Assembly: GCA_905216075.1 (NCBI GenBank)
Contig: CAJMSO010000095.1
Location: forward strand, 1-6,744
Origin: an uncultured bacterium
GTDB lineage: Bacteria > Actinomycetota > Coriobacteriia > Coriobacteriales > Coriobacteriaceae
Reading direction: 5' to 3'
Length of the DNA stretch: 6,744 bases
Part shown: piece after piece, positions 1 to 6,179 of the stretch
How positions within the stretch are numbered: the stretch's first letter is position 1
How the letters are laid out: each line of letters begins with the position of its first letter
Program-made: the position numbers and the translations under genes
The notes under the pieces: model-generated
Told to the model about the DNA's origin: nothing
The model's input: only the letters and a program-made list of their open reading frames with translations
The model's database searches: none

Positions 1-2456
1 CCCCCGGGGATGTGGTCATCCTGCTGGGCGGCCGCACCGGCCGTGACGGCATCGGCGGTGCCACCGGCTCCTCCAAGACCCAGAACACCGAGTCCATCGA
101 GACCTCGGGCGCCGAGGTCCAGAAGGGCAACGCCCCGGTCGAGCGCAAGCTGCAGCGCCTCTTCCGCCGCGGCGACGCCTGCCGTCTGATCAAGCGCTGC
201 AACGACTTTGGCGCCGGCGGCGTCTCGGTTGCCGTGGGCGAACTTGCCGACGGCCTGTATGTCGACCTTGATACCGTGACCAAGAAGTACGACGGCCTGG
301 ACGGCACCGAGCTCGCTATCTCTGAGTCCCAGGAGCGTATGGCCTGTGCCGTCGCCGACGGTGACGTCGAGGAGTTCATGGGCTACGCCGCTGAGGAGAA
401 CCTCGAGGCGACCGTTATCGCCGAGGTTACCGCCGAGCCGCGCATGCGCATGGCCTGGAACGGCGTCGCCATCGTCGACCTGTCCCGCGAGTTCCTCAAC
501 TCCAACGGCGCACCCAAGCACCAGGTCGCCCACGTGTGCGCCCGCAGCGTGTGGCAGCCCAGCTGGGCCGGCACCACGCTTGCCGAGCGCATGACCTCGC
601 TTGTCACCGACCTCAACGTCGCTTCCAACAAGGGCCTTTCCGAGCGCTTCGACTCCACCATCGGCGCCGCGACCGTGCTCATGCCCTTTGGCGGCAAGAC
701 GCAGCTCACCCCCAGCTCGGCCATGGTCGCCAAGTTCCCCGTGGACGGCGAGACCACCACGGCGAGTGCCATGGCATGGGGCTTCAACCCCTATCTGATG
801 GAGGCCGACCAGTTTGCGGGCGCCTACCTGTCCGTGGTCGAGTCCATCGCCAAGCTCGTGGCTGCCGGCTTTGAGCACAAGCGCGCCTACCTCTCCTTCC
901 AGGAGTACTTCGAGCGTCTGCGCACCGAGGCAGAGCGCTGGGGCAAGCCCATGGCCGCCGTCCTGGGTGCCCTTATGGCCCAGGTCGACCTGGGTGCCGG
1001 CGCCATCGGTGGCAAGGATTCCATGAGCGGCTCGTTTGAGGACGAGGCCGGCGAGCTCAACGTTCCGCCGACCCTGATCAGCTTCGCCGTCGCCGTGGGC
1101 AAGGCCGCCCGCGCCGTCTCGCCCGAGTTCAAGGGCCTCACGCACCGCGTCGTCCGCATCGCCCCCGCCACCTATGGCGAGGACTACCGTCCCGACGCCC
1201 AGCAGCTGCTCGCCGCGTTTGACGCTGTCGAGGCGCTCACTGCTACCGGCAACGCCCTGGCCATCTCCACGCCCGGCTACGGCTGCGGCGCCGAGAGCCT
1301 CTTTAAGATGTGCGTCGGTAACCAGATCGGTATCGAGCTTGCCGAGGATGTAGACGTGGAGAGCCTCTTCACCCCGCTCTACGGCAGCTTTATCGTCGAG
1401 CTCGCCGAGGATGCCGAGCTGCCCGAGGTCGCCGACGGCGTTGTCGTCGAGCCCCTTGGTACCACCGTCGAGGGCTATGTCATCGACACCGGCTCCGAAG
1501 TCATCGAGCTCGCCGAGCTCCAGAAGGCCTGGGAGGGCGGCATCGAGGGTGTCTTCGCCTACCGCAGCGCCGGCGAGACCCCCGAGGTCGAGACCATCGA
1601 CTTCCGCGCCAAGAACATCCACGTGTACGCCGGCGCCAAGATCGCCCGCCCGCGCGTGGTTATCCCCGTGTTCCCCGGCAACAACTGCGAGTACGACAGC
1701 GCCCGCGCCTTCCGTGCCGCCGGTGCCGAGGCCGACACCTTCGTGATCAACAACCTCACGCCCGAGGCCGTCGCCGAGAGCACCCACGAGCTTGCCCGCC
1801 GCATCCGTGCAAGCCAGATCGTCATGATCCCCGGCGGCTTCTCGGGCGGCGACGAGCCCGACGGCTCTGCCAAGTTCATCACGGCGTTCTTCCGCGCTCC
1901 CGAGGTCACCGAGGCAGTCCGCGACCTGCTCAAGGCCCGCGATGGCCTGATGCTGGGCATCTGCAACGGCTTCCAGGCCCTGGTCAAGCTCGGCCTGGTG
2001 CCCTACGGCGACATCGTCGACGCCACGCCCGATGCGCCCACGTTGACGTTCAACACCATCGGTCGCCACCAGAGCCGTCTGGTGCGCACCCGCATCTCGT
2101 CCAACTTGTCCCCGTGGCTGTCGCAGTGCAGCCTGGACGACCCCTACACCGTCGCCATCAGCCACGGCGAGGGCCGCTTTGTCGCCAACGACGAGGTACT
2201 CGCCCAGCTTATCGCCAACGGCCAGGTCGCCACGCAGTACGTGGGCGAGGACGGCAAGCCCAGCATGGATCTTTCCGTCAACCCCAACGGCTCCGCACTC
2301 GCCATCGAGGGCATCACGAGCCCCGACGGCCGCGTCCTGGGCAAGATGGGCCATGCCGAGCGTCGCGGCGACAACCTGTACCGCAACGTGCCCGAGCATG
2401 TCCCCGGCGATAAGTTCATGCCAATCTTTGAGAGCGGCGTGGCCTACTTCGCTTAA
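1..2456 (+). CDS. purL: Phosphoribosylformylglycinamidine synthase, single-chain clade-II type, C-terminal part (5' end outside window)
   Basis: This enzyme converts FGAR, glutamine and ATP to FGAM in de novo purine synthesis in the cytoplasm. The reading frame is open from the left edge (first full codon at 3-5) to TAA at 2454-2456, giving 817 visible residues; the family is usually about 1200-1300, so roughly the first third is missing. Counting from codon 3-5, the AIRS/PurM-like synthase core shows a glycine-rich GGRTGRDGIGGATGSS stretch near residues 8-25, DFGAGG at 68 and GGKDS at 336. From about residue 552 (VVIPVFPGNNCEYDS) a fused class-I glutamine amidotransferase domain follows, with the nucleophile Cys654 in GICNGFQ and the His721/Glu723 pair in SHGEGRF, so the triad is intact. 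The GGFSGGDEPDG form of the amidotransferase motif resembles the clostridial/clade-II enzymes rather than the E. coli type. A GTG at 12-14 is only an internal valine. A strong terminator lies 38 bases downstream. The identification is secure. Confidence 0.97.
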   Translation, partial: PGDVVILLGGRTGRDGIGGATGSSKTQNTESIETSGAEVQKGNAPVERKLQRLFRRGDACRLIKRCNDFGAGGVSVAVGELADGLYVDLDTVTKKYDGLDGTELAISESQERMACAVADGDVEEFMGYAAEENLEATVIAEVTAEPRMRMAWNGVAIVDLSREFLNSNGAPKHQVAHVCARSVWQPSWAGTTLAERMTSLVTDLNVASNKGLSERFDSTIGAATVLMPFGGKTQLTPSSAMVAKFPVDGETTTASAMAWGFNPYLMEADQFAGAYLSVVESIAKLVAAGFEHKRAYLSFQEYFERLRTEAERWGKPMAAVLGALMAQVDLGAGAIGGKDSMSGSFEDEAGELNVPPTLISFAVAVGKAARAVSPEFKGLTHRVVRIAPATYGEDYRPDAQQLLAAFDAVEALTATGNALAISTPGYGCGAESLFKMCVGNQIGIELAEDVDVESLFTPLYGSFIVELAEDAELPEVADGVVVEPLGTTVEGYVIDTGSEVIELAELQKAWEGGIEGVFAYRSAGETPEVETIDFRAKNIHVYAGAKIARPRVVIPVFPGNNCEYDSARAFRAAGAEADTFVINNLTPEAVAESTHELARRIRASQIVMIPGGFSGGDEPDGSAKFITAFFRAPEVTEAVRDLLKARDGLMLGICNGFQALVKLGLVPYGDIVDATPDAPTLTFNTIGRHQSRLVRTRISSNLSPWLSQCSLDDPYTVAISHGEGRFVANDEVLAQLIANGQVATQYVGEDGKPSMDLSVNPNGSALAIEGITSPDGRVLGKMGHAERRGDNLYRNVPEHVPGDKFMPIFESGVAYFA

Positions 2457-2462
2457 ACCTTT

Positions 2463-2488
2463 CCCATCGGGTACAATCCCTTCGGGTA
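2463..2488 (+). repeat. Two 11-base near-identical direct repeats with a -10-like box between them
   Basis: CCCATCGGGTA (2463-2473) and CCCTTCGGGTA (2478-2488) differ at one base and are set 15 bases apart, just after the purL stop. Each copy is itself a small CCC-N3-GGG dyad. A -10-like TACAAT (2472-2477) spans the junction, but the best -35 I can place (TTCGCT at 2448-2453) is poor. The repeats could be operator half sites, part of a leader or promoter for the EamA gene, or chance in GC-rich DNA. The function is not established. Confidence 0.4.
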
Positions 2489-2494
2489 ACAACA

Positions 2495-2530
2495 CCCGCC
2501 ACCGACACATCCGGTGGCGGGTTCTTTTTT
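2495..2530 (+). terminator. Intrinsic terminator after purL
   Basis: A perfect 10-bp stem (CCCGCCACCG at 2495-2504, CGGTGGCGGG at 2512-2521) closes a 7-base loop and is followed by TTCTTTTTT (2522-2530). This is a textbook rho-independent terminator for rightward transcription from purL. It ends only 25 bases before the EamA start codon, so that gene's transcript must either pass it or start in the very short space after it. Confidence 0.93.
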
Positions 2531-2543
2531 GCTTCGCGCATGT

Positions 2544-2550
2544 AGGAAGG
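2544..2550 (+). promoter_or_regulatory. Ribosome binding site that fixes the EamA start
   Basis: AGGAAGG ends 5 bases before the ATG at 2556. It supports this start over the in-frame GTG at 2514, which sits in the right half of the terminator hairpin and has no usable Shine-Dalgarno sequence. Confidence 0.85.
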
Positions 2551-2555
2551 ACATC

Positions 2556-3491
2556 ATGGAAAGCCGCAAGCCGCATCTCGCCACCCTGCCCGGACTCATC
2601 CTGGGCTGTCTTGTTTGCTGTGCACTCTGGGGATCGGCCTTTCCCTGCATCAAGATCGGCTACGCACTCTTTGGTATCCCGGCGCACGACAGCGCTTCGC
2701 AGCTGCTCTTTGCAGGTTTACGCTTTACGCTTGCCGGCGCCCTGGTTATCGTTGGGATGAGCGCGGCCCAACGCCGCCCTCTCATACCGCAAGCGCGCGA
2801 CATCAAGCCCATCTTTGTCTTGTCGCTCTTCCAGACTATCGGGCAGTACTTCTTTTTCTATCTGGGCCTCTCGCGCGCCAGCGCCATGTCGAGCTCCATC
2901 ATCGAGGCCAGCGCCAACTTCCTCGCAATCCTCTTTGCCGCCCTGGCATTTCACACCGAGAAGCTCAGTACGGCCAAGGTGCTTGGCTGTGCGCTGGGCT
3001 TTGCCGGCGTCGCGCTCGTCAACCTTTCGGGCGCAGATGGCACCTTTGGCTTCAGGCTCGATGGCGAGGGCTTTATCCTAGCCTCCACTGTCGCGGGTGC
3101 TCTTTCGACCTGCCTGATCGGTATCTTCTCGCGCGAGCACGACGGCGTCTTGCTTGCCGGGTGGCAGTTCTTGGTCGGCGGCCTGGTCCTCACCGCCATC
3201 GGCTTTTTGATGGGTGGCGCGCTCTCCCCCACAGCGATTGTCCCCGCCATCGCGCTCATCATCTACATGGCGCTTATCTCCGCGGTCGCCTACTCGCTGT
3301 GGTCGCGCCTGCTTGCCGTCAACCCCGTCAGCCGCGTCTCTGTCTTTGGATTTATGAACCCCGTCTTTGGTGTGGTGCTGAGCGCGCTGCTGCTCGGCGA
3401 GGGCGCTGGCACGAGCCCCGTTACCGTCATCGTTGCCCTGCTGTTGGTCTGCGGCGGCATCATCATCGTCAACAAACCCAAAAAAGCCTAG
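2556..3491 (+). CDS. EamA-family (DMT superfamily) transporter, 10 TM segments
   Basis: This 311-residue inner-membrane protein is built as two EamA repeats (about residues 14-157 and 172-306), the usual length and form of drug/metabolite transporters. Ten hydrophobic spans are visible near residues 12-30, 49-69, 84-105, 109-132, 141-157, 171-191, 197-220, 227-254, 258-281 and 288-306. Family-typical features are the N-terminal LWGSAFPCIK segment and, in the last repeat, NPVFGVVLSALLLGE. Homologues export amino acids, nucleosides or other small metabolites, and the sequence does not tell which one. The gene follows purL in the same direction but is separated from it by a strong terminator, so a purine link is not implied. 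The start is set by AGGAAGG 5 bases upstream. The family is certain and the substrate is unknown. Confidence 0.93.
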   Translation: MESRKPHLATLPGLILGCLVCCALWGSAFPCIKIGYALFGIPAHDSASQLLFAGLRFTLAGALVIVGMSAAQRRPLIPQARDIKPIFVLSLFQTIGQYFFFYLGLSRASAMSSSIIEASANFLAILFAALAFHTEKLSTAKVLGCALGFAGVALVNLSGADGTFGFRLDGEGFILASTVAGALSTCLIGIFSREHDGVLLAGWQFLVGGLVLTAIGFLMGGALSPTAIVPAIALIIYMALISAVAYSLWSRLLAVNPVSRVSVFGFMNPVFGVVLSALLLGEGAGTSPVTVIVALLLVCGGIIIVNKPKKA

Positions 3492-3575
3492 CGAGCTCAC
3501 CTTTTTAGGGAGGGCATTCGCATACTTTAGCTTAATGGAGCACACTGGTTCTCGTTGATTTCGTACCGAGTCGCG

Positions 3576-3598
3576 GCGGCAGACGCCCGTCTTGCCGC
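3576..3598. other. Hairpin in the convergent spacer, function unknown
   Basis: GCGGCAGAC (3576-3584) pairs with GTC-T-TGCCGC (3589-3598): a 6-bp and a 3-bp helix separated by a one-base bulge, with a 4-base GCCC loop. No T-run follows on either strand, so it is not a classical terminator. It could be a 3' UTR structure of either convergent transcript, or chance in GC-rich DNA. Apart from this hairpin and the terminator at 3639-3682, I see nothing recognisable in 3492-3682. Confidence 0.35.
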
Positions 3599-3638
3599 AC
3601 CGCGCCTGGGCATTATGGCCGGTGGCCCCCACAAACGC

Positions 3639-3682
3639 AAAAGGGGCGCATGACCATCGCAACGGTCGTGCGCCCCTTTTTT
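3639..3682. terminator. Bidirectional terminator between the EamA gene and the diguanylate cyclase gene
   Basis: A 13-bp stem with one G-U wobble (GGGGCGCATGACC at 3643-3655, GGTCGTGCGCCCC at 3664-3676) has an 8-base loop. It is flanked by AAAA on the left and TTTTTT on the right, so it can stop both transcripts. The right T-run directly abuts the cyclase stop codon at 3683-3685. On the leftward strand the T-run has only four bases, so rightward termination is probably stronger. Confidence 0.9.
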
Positions 3683-4825
3683 CTAGCGTATCTGAACGCC
3701 GGCTTTCTTCTTCTCGCGCTTTACGCGGTAGAGCTCCGCATCGGCAGCGCGAAGTAAGTCTTGCCAGGTATCGACACTATCGCCGACCCGCGCGTAACCG
3801 ATGGACATCCGCAACGCATACGGCACCTCGGCACGAGCGAGCTCGTCGTCAATCGCCGAACACAGGTCTATGATGTCCTGTTCCGCCGCTGCCTTTTGGA
3901 GCACCACGAACTCATCGCCACCATAGCGTGCGATAAAGCCACCAGACGCCGAGCAGACTTCTTTGAGCGCAGCGGATATGACCTGAAGAGCGTGGTCGCC
4001 CTCCACATGCCCATAGCGATCGTTAATCTGCTTAAAGCCATCAGCGTCCATCATAAGCAGATATACATCTTCGGCCTGATCCACATTTGAAAAGAGCGAC
4101 AGCATATAGGTCTCAAAACGGTTGCGGTTGTTGAGTCCAGTCAACGGGTCAGTAGAGATCAGTTGCTCCTGATAGACGATATAGAGCAGCAGGATGCTCA
4201 GCGTTATACCGACGCAAAGGCCCGGTACCGAAAACAAAACCTGGAAGGTACCGCCCACCAGAGCGGGAACCGCAAAAAAGGCGAGGGTGCGATAAATGGC
4301 CTTCTTTTGCAGGCTTTCGACTTTTCGAGCCTGAATAAAGGCATGCAAGGACGTATATATGACGTAGCAGTAGCTCACGATGGGCTGGATCATATAAGCA
4401 AAGCCGCGACGATATACGCCCTGTGCATCGATATAGAACATAGCGTGCGTCCAGTAGCTGGTAAATGCCAGCACGACCACCAATGCTGTTGGCAACGTTA
4501 AAAGTACCACCCTGTAGGGCGTGGTCAGGAGCCGTGAGCCCTGCATCGTCTCGGAATAGAAAAACCAAATGAGGCACGCGATGGCGAACAGCGAAAACGA
4601 GACCGCGTTGGAAATCCAGTTGGCCGTGATGCCTACAGGAGTGCTTACGCCGTCCGAGAGCGTCCAGATCATATCGAAGAAAATGTAGGCAGCAGACGTG
4701 TAGCCCAGCATGCTAAACAAAAGCTGCTGGGTGCTCGAGAACAGGGAGCGACGGCTTCGTACGGCAAGCCCGATAAGAATAATCATGCACAGCAGGAATA
4801 TCTCGATCTTGAGTGCCTTAATCAC
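3683..4825 (-). CDS. Membrane-bound diguanylate cyclase: 7 TM segments plus GGDEF domain
   Basis: The predicted 380-residue protein makes c-di-GMP from two GTP on the cytoplasmic face of the membrane. The N-terminal half has seven hydrophobic spans (about residues 6-22, 34-56, 70-91, 105-124, 142-165, 177-198, 203-219), probably a sensor or anchor; I do not recognise a named sensor domain. The GGDEF domain starts at DPLTGLNNR (226) and runs to the C terminus. Active-site residues are present: Asp260 in DADGFK, Asn268-Asp269, Asp277 in GHVEGD, and an exact GGDEF at 302-306 preceded by RY. The product-inhibition I-site (RxxD five residues before GGDEF) is absent, replaced by ASGG. The GTG start at 4825 has GGGAGGG 6 bases upstream; the frame stays open upstream to 5053 but that would run through the promoter and into kdgT. 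No EAL domain is fused. GC content is visibly lower here (47-50% in sampled stretches) than in purL. The gene is downstream of kdgT on the same strand but seems to have its own promoter. Confidence 0.93.
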   Translation of the reverse strand: MIKALKIEIFLLCMIILIGLAVRSRRSLFSSTQQLLFSMLGYTSAAYIFFDMIWTLSDGVSTPVGITANWISNAVSFSLFAIACLIWFFYSETMQGSRLLTTPYRVVLLTLPTALVVVLAFTSYWTHAMFYIDAQGVYRRGFAYMIQPIVSYCYVIYTSLHAFIQARKVESLQKKAIYRTLAFFAVPALVGGTFQVLFSVPGLCVGITLSILLLYIVYQEQLISTDPLTGLNNRNRFETYMLSLFSNVDQAEDVYLLMMDADGFKQINDRYGHVEGDHALQVISAALKEVCSASGGFIARYGGDEFVVLQKAAAEQDIIDLCSAIDDELARAEVPYALRMSIGYARVGDSVDTWQDLLRAADAELYRVKREKKKAGVQIR

Positions 4826-4831
4826 TAGACG

Positions 4832-4838
4832 CCCTCCC
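4832..4838 (-). promoter_or_regulatory. Ribosome binding site for the cyclase, supporting a GTG start
   Basis: On the leftward strand GGGAGGG lies 6 bases before GTG (4825-4823). No in-frame ATG nearby has comparable spacing, and the first hydrophobic span begins a few residues after this GTG, so this start gives a sensible membrane protein. Confidence 0.8.
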
Positions 4839-4888
4839 TTCAATATCCAAGTGGCCAGAATCGCCCGAGTCGCGCCCAGGCGCCAAAC

Positions 4889-4908
4889 ACCCCTTTCTCC
4901 GCAGGGGT
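4889..4908 (-). other. Small stem-loop at the predicted 5' end of the cyclase mRNA
   Basis: ACCCCT (leftward strand, 4908-4903) and AGGGGT (4894-4889) form a 6-bp stem with an 8-base loop. If the extended -10 at 4916-4921 is used, transcription starts near 4909 and this stem-loop is the first element of an approximately 84-base leader. An alternative pairing of CCCTTT (4914-4909) with AAAGGG (4896-4891) is mutually exclusive with it. It may protect the 5' end or be regulatory; I see no match to a c-di-GMP riboswitch core. Confidence 0.4.
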
Positions 4909-4915
4909 AAAGGGA

Positions 4916-4924
4916 ATCATAGCA
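4916..4924 (-). promoter_or_regulatory. Extended -10 promoter element for the diguanylate cyclase gene
   Basis: The leftward strand reads TGC-TATGAT, an extended -10 (TGn) plus a hexamer one base off TATAAT. At 16-18 bases upstream there is no good -35 (GCAGTG at 17), which is tolerated by extended -10 promoters. The predicted start point is near 4909, giving a leader of about 84 bases to the GTG. The right arm (in leftward reading) of an 11-bp inverted repeat sits in the spacer. Confidence 0.6.
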
Positions 4925-4926
4925 GA

Positions 4927-4966
4927 GCGCCCGAACGTCACTGCAGAACAGCCACCGTTCGGGCGC
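4927..4966. promoter_or_regulatory. Perfect 11-bp inverted repeat overlapping the cyclase promoter
   Basis: GCGCCCGAACG (4927-4937) and CGTTCGGGCGC (4956-4966) are exact reverse complements separated by 18 bases. The arm nearer the cyclase gene ends 2 bases from the TGC of its extended -10, so a protein bound here would meet RNA polymerase. As RNA it would be a strong hairpin 50 bases after the kdgT stop, but no T-run follows on either strand, so it is a poor intrinsic terminator. It may be an operator, a kdgT 3' end structure, or both. Confidence 0.6.
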
Positions 4967-5015
4967 CCATACGGCGCGAATTGCACACGCCGGCTTGATT
5001 GACTCGCGTCGACGA

Positions 5016-6038
5016 TTACTCGCCGTCGATGTCGGTCGCGACGGCCTCCTCAATAGCCTCGACGCCTTCGACCGACAGATCCTCTTCGCCGTGGCAGAAC
5101 TTCTTATCGACCCAGCCGGTCAGAATCGGGGCCATGATTGCCGTGATGATGACGGCGGTGGCGATCTGCGCATACGCGGTGGGCGCAAGCTCGGCATAGC
5201 GTGGCGCGACCTCGGCAAGAGCAACCGGCGTGGTCATAGCCGTGCCGGCGATGGTGGAGCAGGCAACGGCGGCCTTGCCGTTGCCGCCGCACAAGCGCTC
5301 GAAGGCAAAGGTGATGGGGCCAACGATAAAGAGGGTGATGAGGCCCAGCAGGATGCCCGAGATACCGCCGGTGATAAAGCTCGACAGGCTCATGGACGCA
5401 CCGAGTTGAAATCCGATGACAGCGATCGCGGGATTGGCGCCGGGGACCAGCAGGTTCTTGATAAACGGGAACAAGTTGCCCAGGACCATGCCGATAACAA
5501 GCGGCAGGATGGATCCGATGATGGTGCCGACGGGGATATTGGCGAGACCCGAGACACCGAGGATGATCATCGTGACGGCGGGGCCGGCCGTAAAGAACAG
5601 GATACCGACAGCGCCCTGCTCGGACTCATCGCCGAACTCGCCCATGATGCCCGTATAGAGTGCCATGTTGCAAAACGTAATGCCGCCGATGATAGACACG
5701 GAGCTCAGACCCAGGAAGTTGTCGTTAAAGAAATATGCCACTCCTAGGCCGAGAGTCGCTGCGACGACCAGCTTGGGAATTAGTACGACGATGCCGGTCT
5801 TGATGGCGCCCGGCGTGGACTTAAAGCTAATGCCCGCGCCCACGAAGAGCAGAATCGCAGCGACGATGGTATTGGAGCCACCGCGGCAGGCAGCCGTAAA
5901 GAAGCCGCCGATCTCAAAAACCTGCGGGCAGAAGGTGTTGAGCAAAAGACCGACGATCATCGGATAGATCATGATGTCGCCCGGGATGCGCGGGACCTTG
6001 AATTTCTTTTGCTCGTTGGCGGTTGCTTCCTGTGCCAT
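5016..6038 (-). CDS. kdgT: 2-keto-3-deoxygluconate permease family transporter (KdgT-like)
   Basis: This 340-residue inner-membrane protein resembles the KdgT family (E. coli KdgT is about 327 residues), which imports 2-keto-3-deoxygluconate, a product of pectin and uronic acid breakdown, by cation symport. The sequence shows about ten hydrophobic spans from residue 22 to 318, the family-like opening IPGDIMIYPMIVG (18-30), a TAGPAVTMIILG segment (140-151), and a strongly conserved GGNGKAAVACSTIAGTAMTTPVALAE stretch at 251-276 that aligns with the GG(D/N)G...AGxAxxTPVxxAE region of KdgT from memory. The C terminus has an acidic tail (about 317-340) that I do not recall in the E. coli protein. 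ATG at 6038 is chosen; its Shine-Dalgarno (GGGGG, 4 bases upstream) is poor, and an upstream TTG at 6068 would add ten unconserved residues. No kdgK, kdgA or uronate genes are adjacent in this window, so the exact substrate is inferred from family alone. Confidence 0.88.
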   Translation of the reverse strand: MAQEATANEQKKFKVPRIPGDIMIYPMIVGLLLNTFCPQVFEIGGFFTAACRGGSNTIVAAILLFVGAGISFKSTPGAIKTGIVVLIPKLVVAATLGLGVAYFFNDNFLGLSSVSIIGGITFCNMALYTGIMGEFGDESEQGAVGILFFTAGPAVTMIILGVSGLANIPVGTIIGSILPLVIGMVLGNLFPFIKNLLVPGANPAIAVIGFQLGASMSLSSFITGGISGILLGLITLFIVGPITFAFERLCGGNGKAAVACSTIAGTAMTTPVALAEVAPRYAELAPTAYAQIATAVIITAIMAPILTGWVDKKFCHGEEDLSVEGVEAIEEAVATDIDGE

Positions 6039-6179
6039 GAAACCCCCATTTCCGCTGACGGGGTACAAAAGCCCACGTCACGCTTTGCTACAGTAAAGTT
6101 TGACCATGGTACCAGAAGAAGCAGACCGCCTCGGTGAGAAATTCGATTCGATAGGCCGGGACGATAACGCGTCCTGCTC

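Noticed and set aside
12..14. GTG as the start of the first gene
   Set aside because: The frame is open to the left edge and the residues around it (GDVVILLGG) are an internal conserved part of PurL, so the gene begins outside the window.
2615..3508. A 297-codon rightward open frame overlapping the EamA gene
   Set aside because: The translation is rich in Arg, His, Gln and Cys with no domain sense, typical of an off-frame in GC-rich DNA; the overlapping frame has a ribosome binding site and a clear EamA protein.
3520..3570. tRNA-like look of TAGCTTAATGGAGCA near 3530
   Set aside because: It resembles a D-arm, but no matching anticodon stem, T-arm (GGTTCGAATCC-like) or acceptor stem follows; not a tRNA and not a convincing remnant.
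4826..4909. A c-di-GMP riboswitch in the leader of the cyclase gene
   Set aside because: I searched by eye for the conserved GEMM core (such as CACGCAAAGGGCAAACC-like elements) and found no match; only a simple stem-loop is present.
4826..5053. A 76-residue N-terminal extension of the cyclase
   Set aside because: It would overlap the kdgT 3' end, cross the inverted repeat and the extended -10, and has no ribosome binding site; GTG at 4825 has one at ideal spacing.
4995..5747. A 250-codon rightward open frame antisense to kdgT
   Set aside because: Its product is a low-complexity Asp/Gly/Arg-rich sequence, the reverse-strand image of a GC-rich membrane protein gene; kdgT on the other strand has clear family similarity.
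6039..6179. A promoter or terminator between azlD and kdgT
   Set aside because: The best -10-like box (TACTGT on the leftward strand) matches only three positions with no -35, and the GGACG/CGTCC hairpin at 6159-6174 has a 5-bp stem and no T-run; neither is good enough to annotate.
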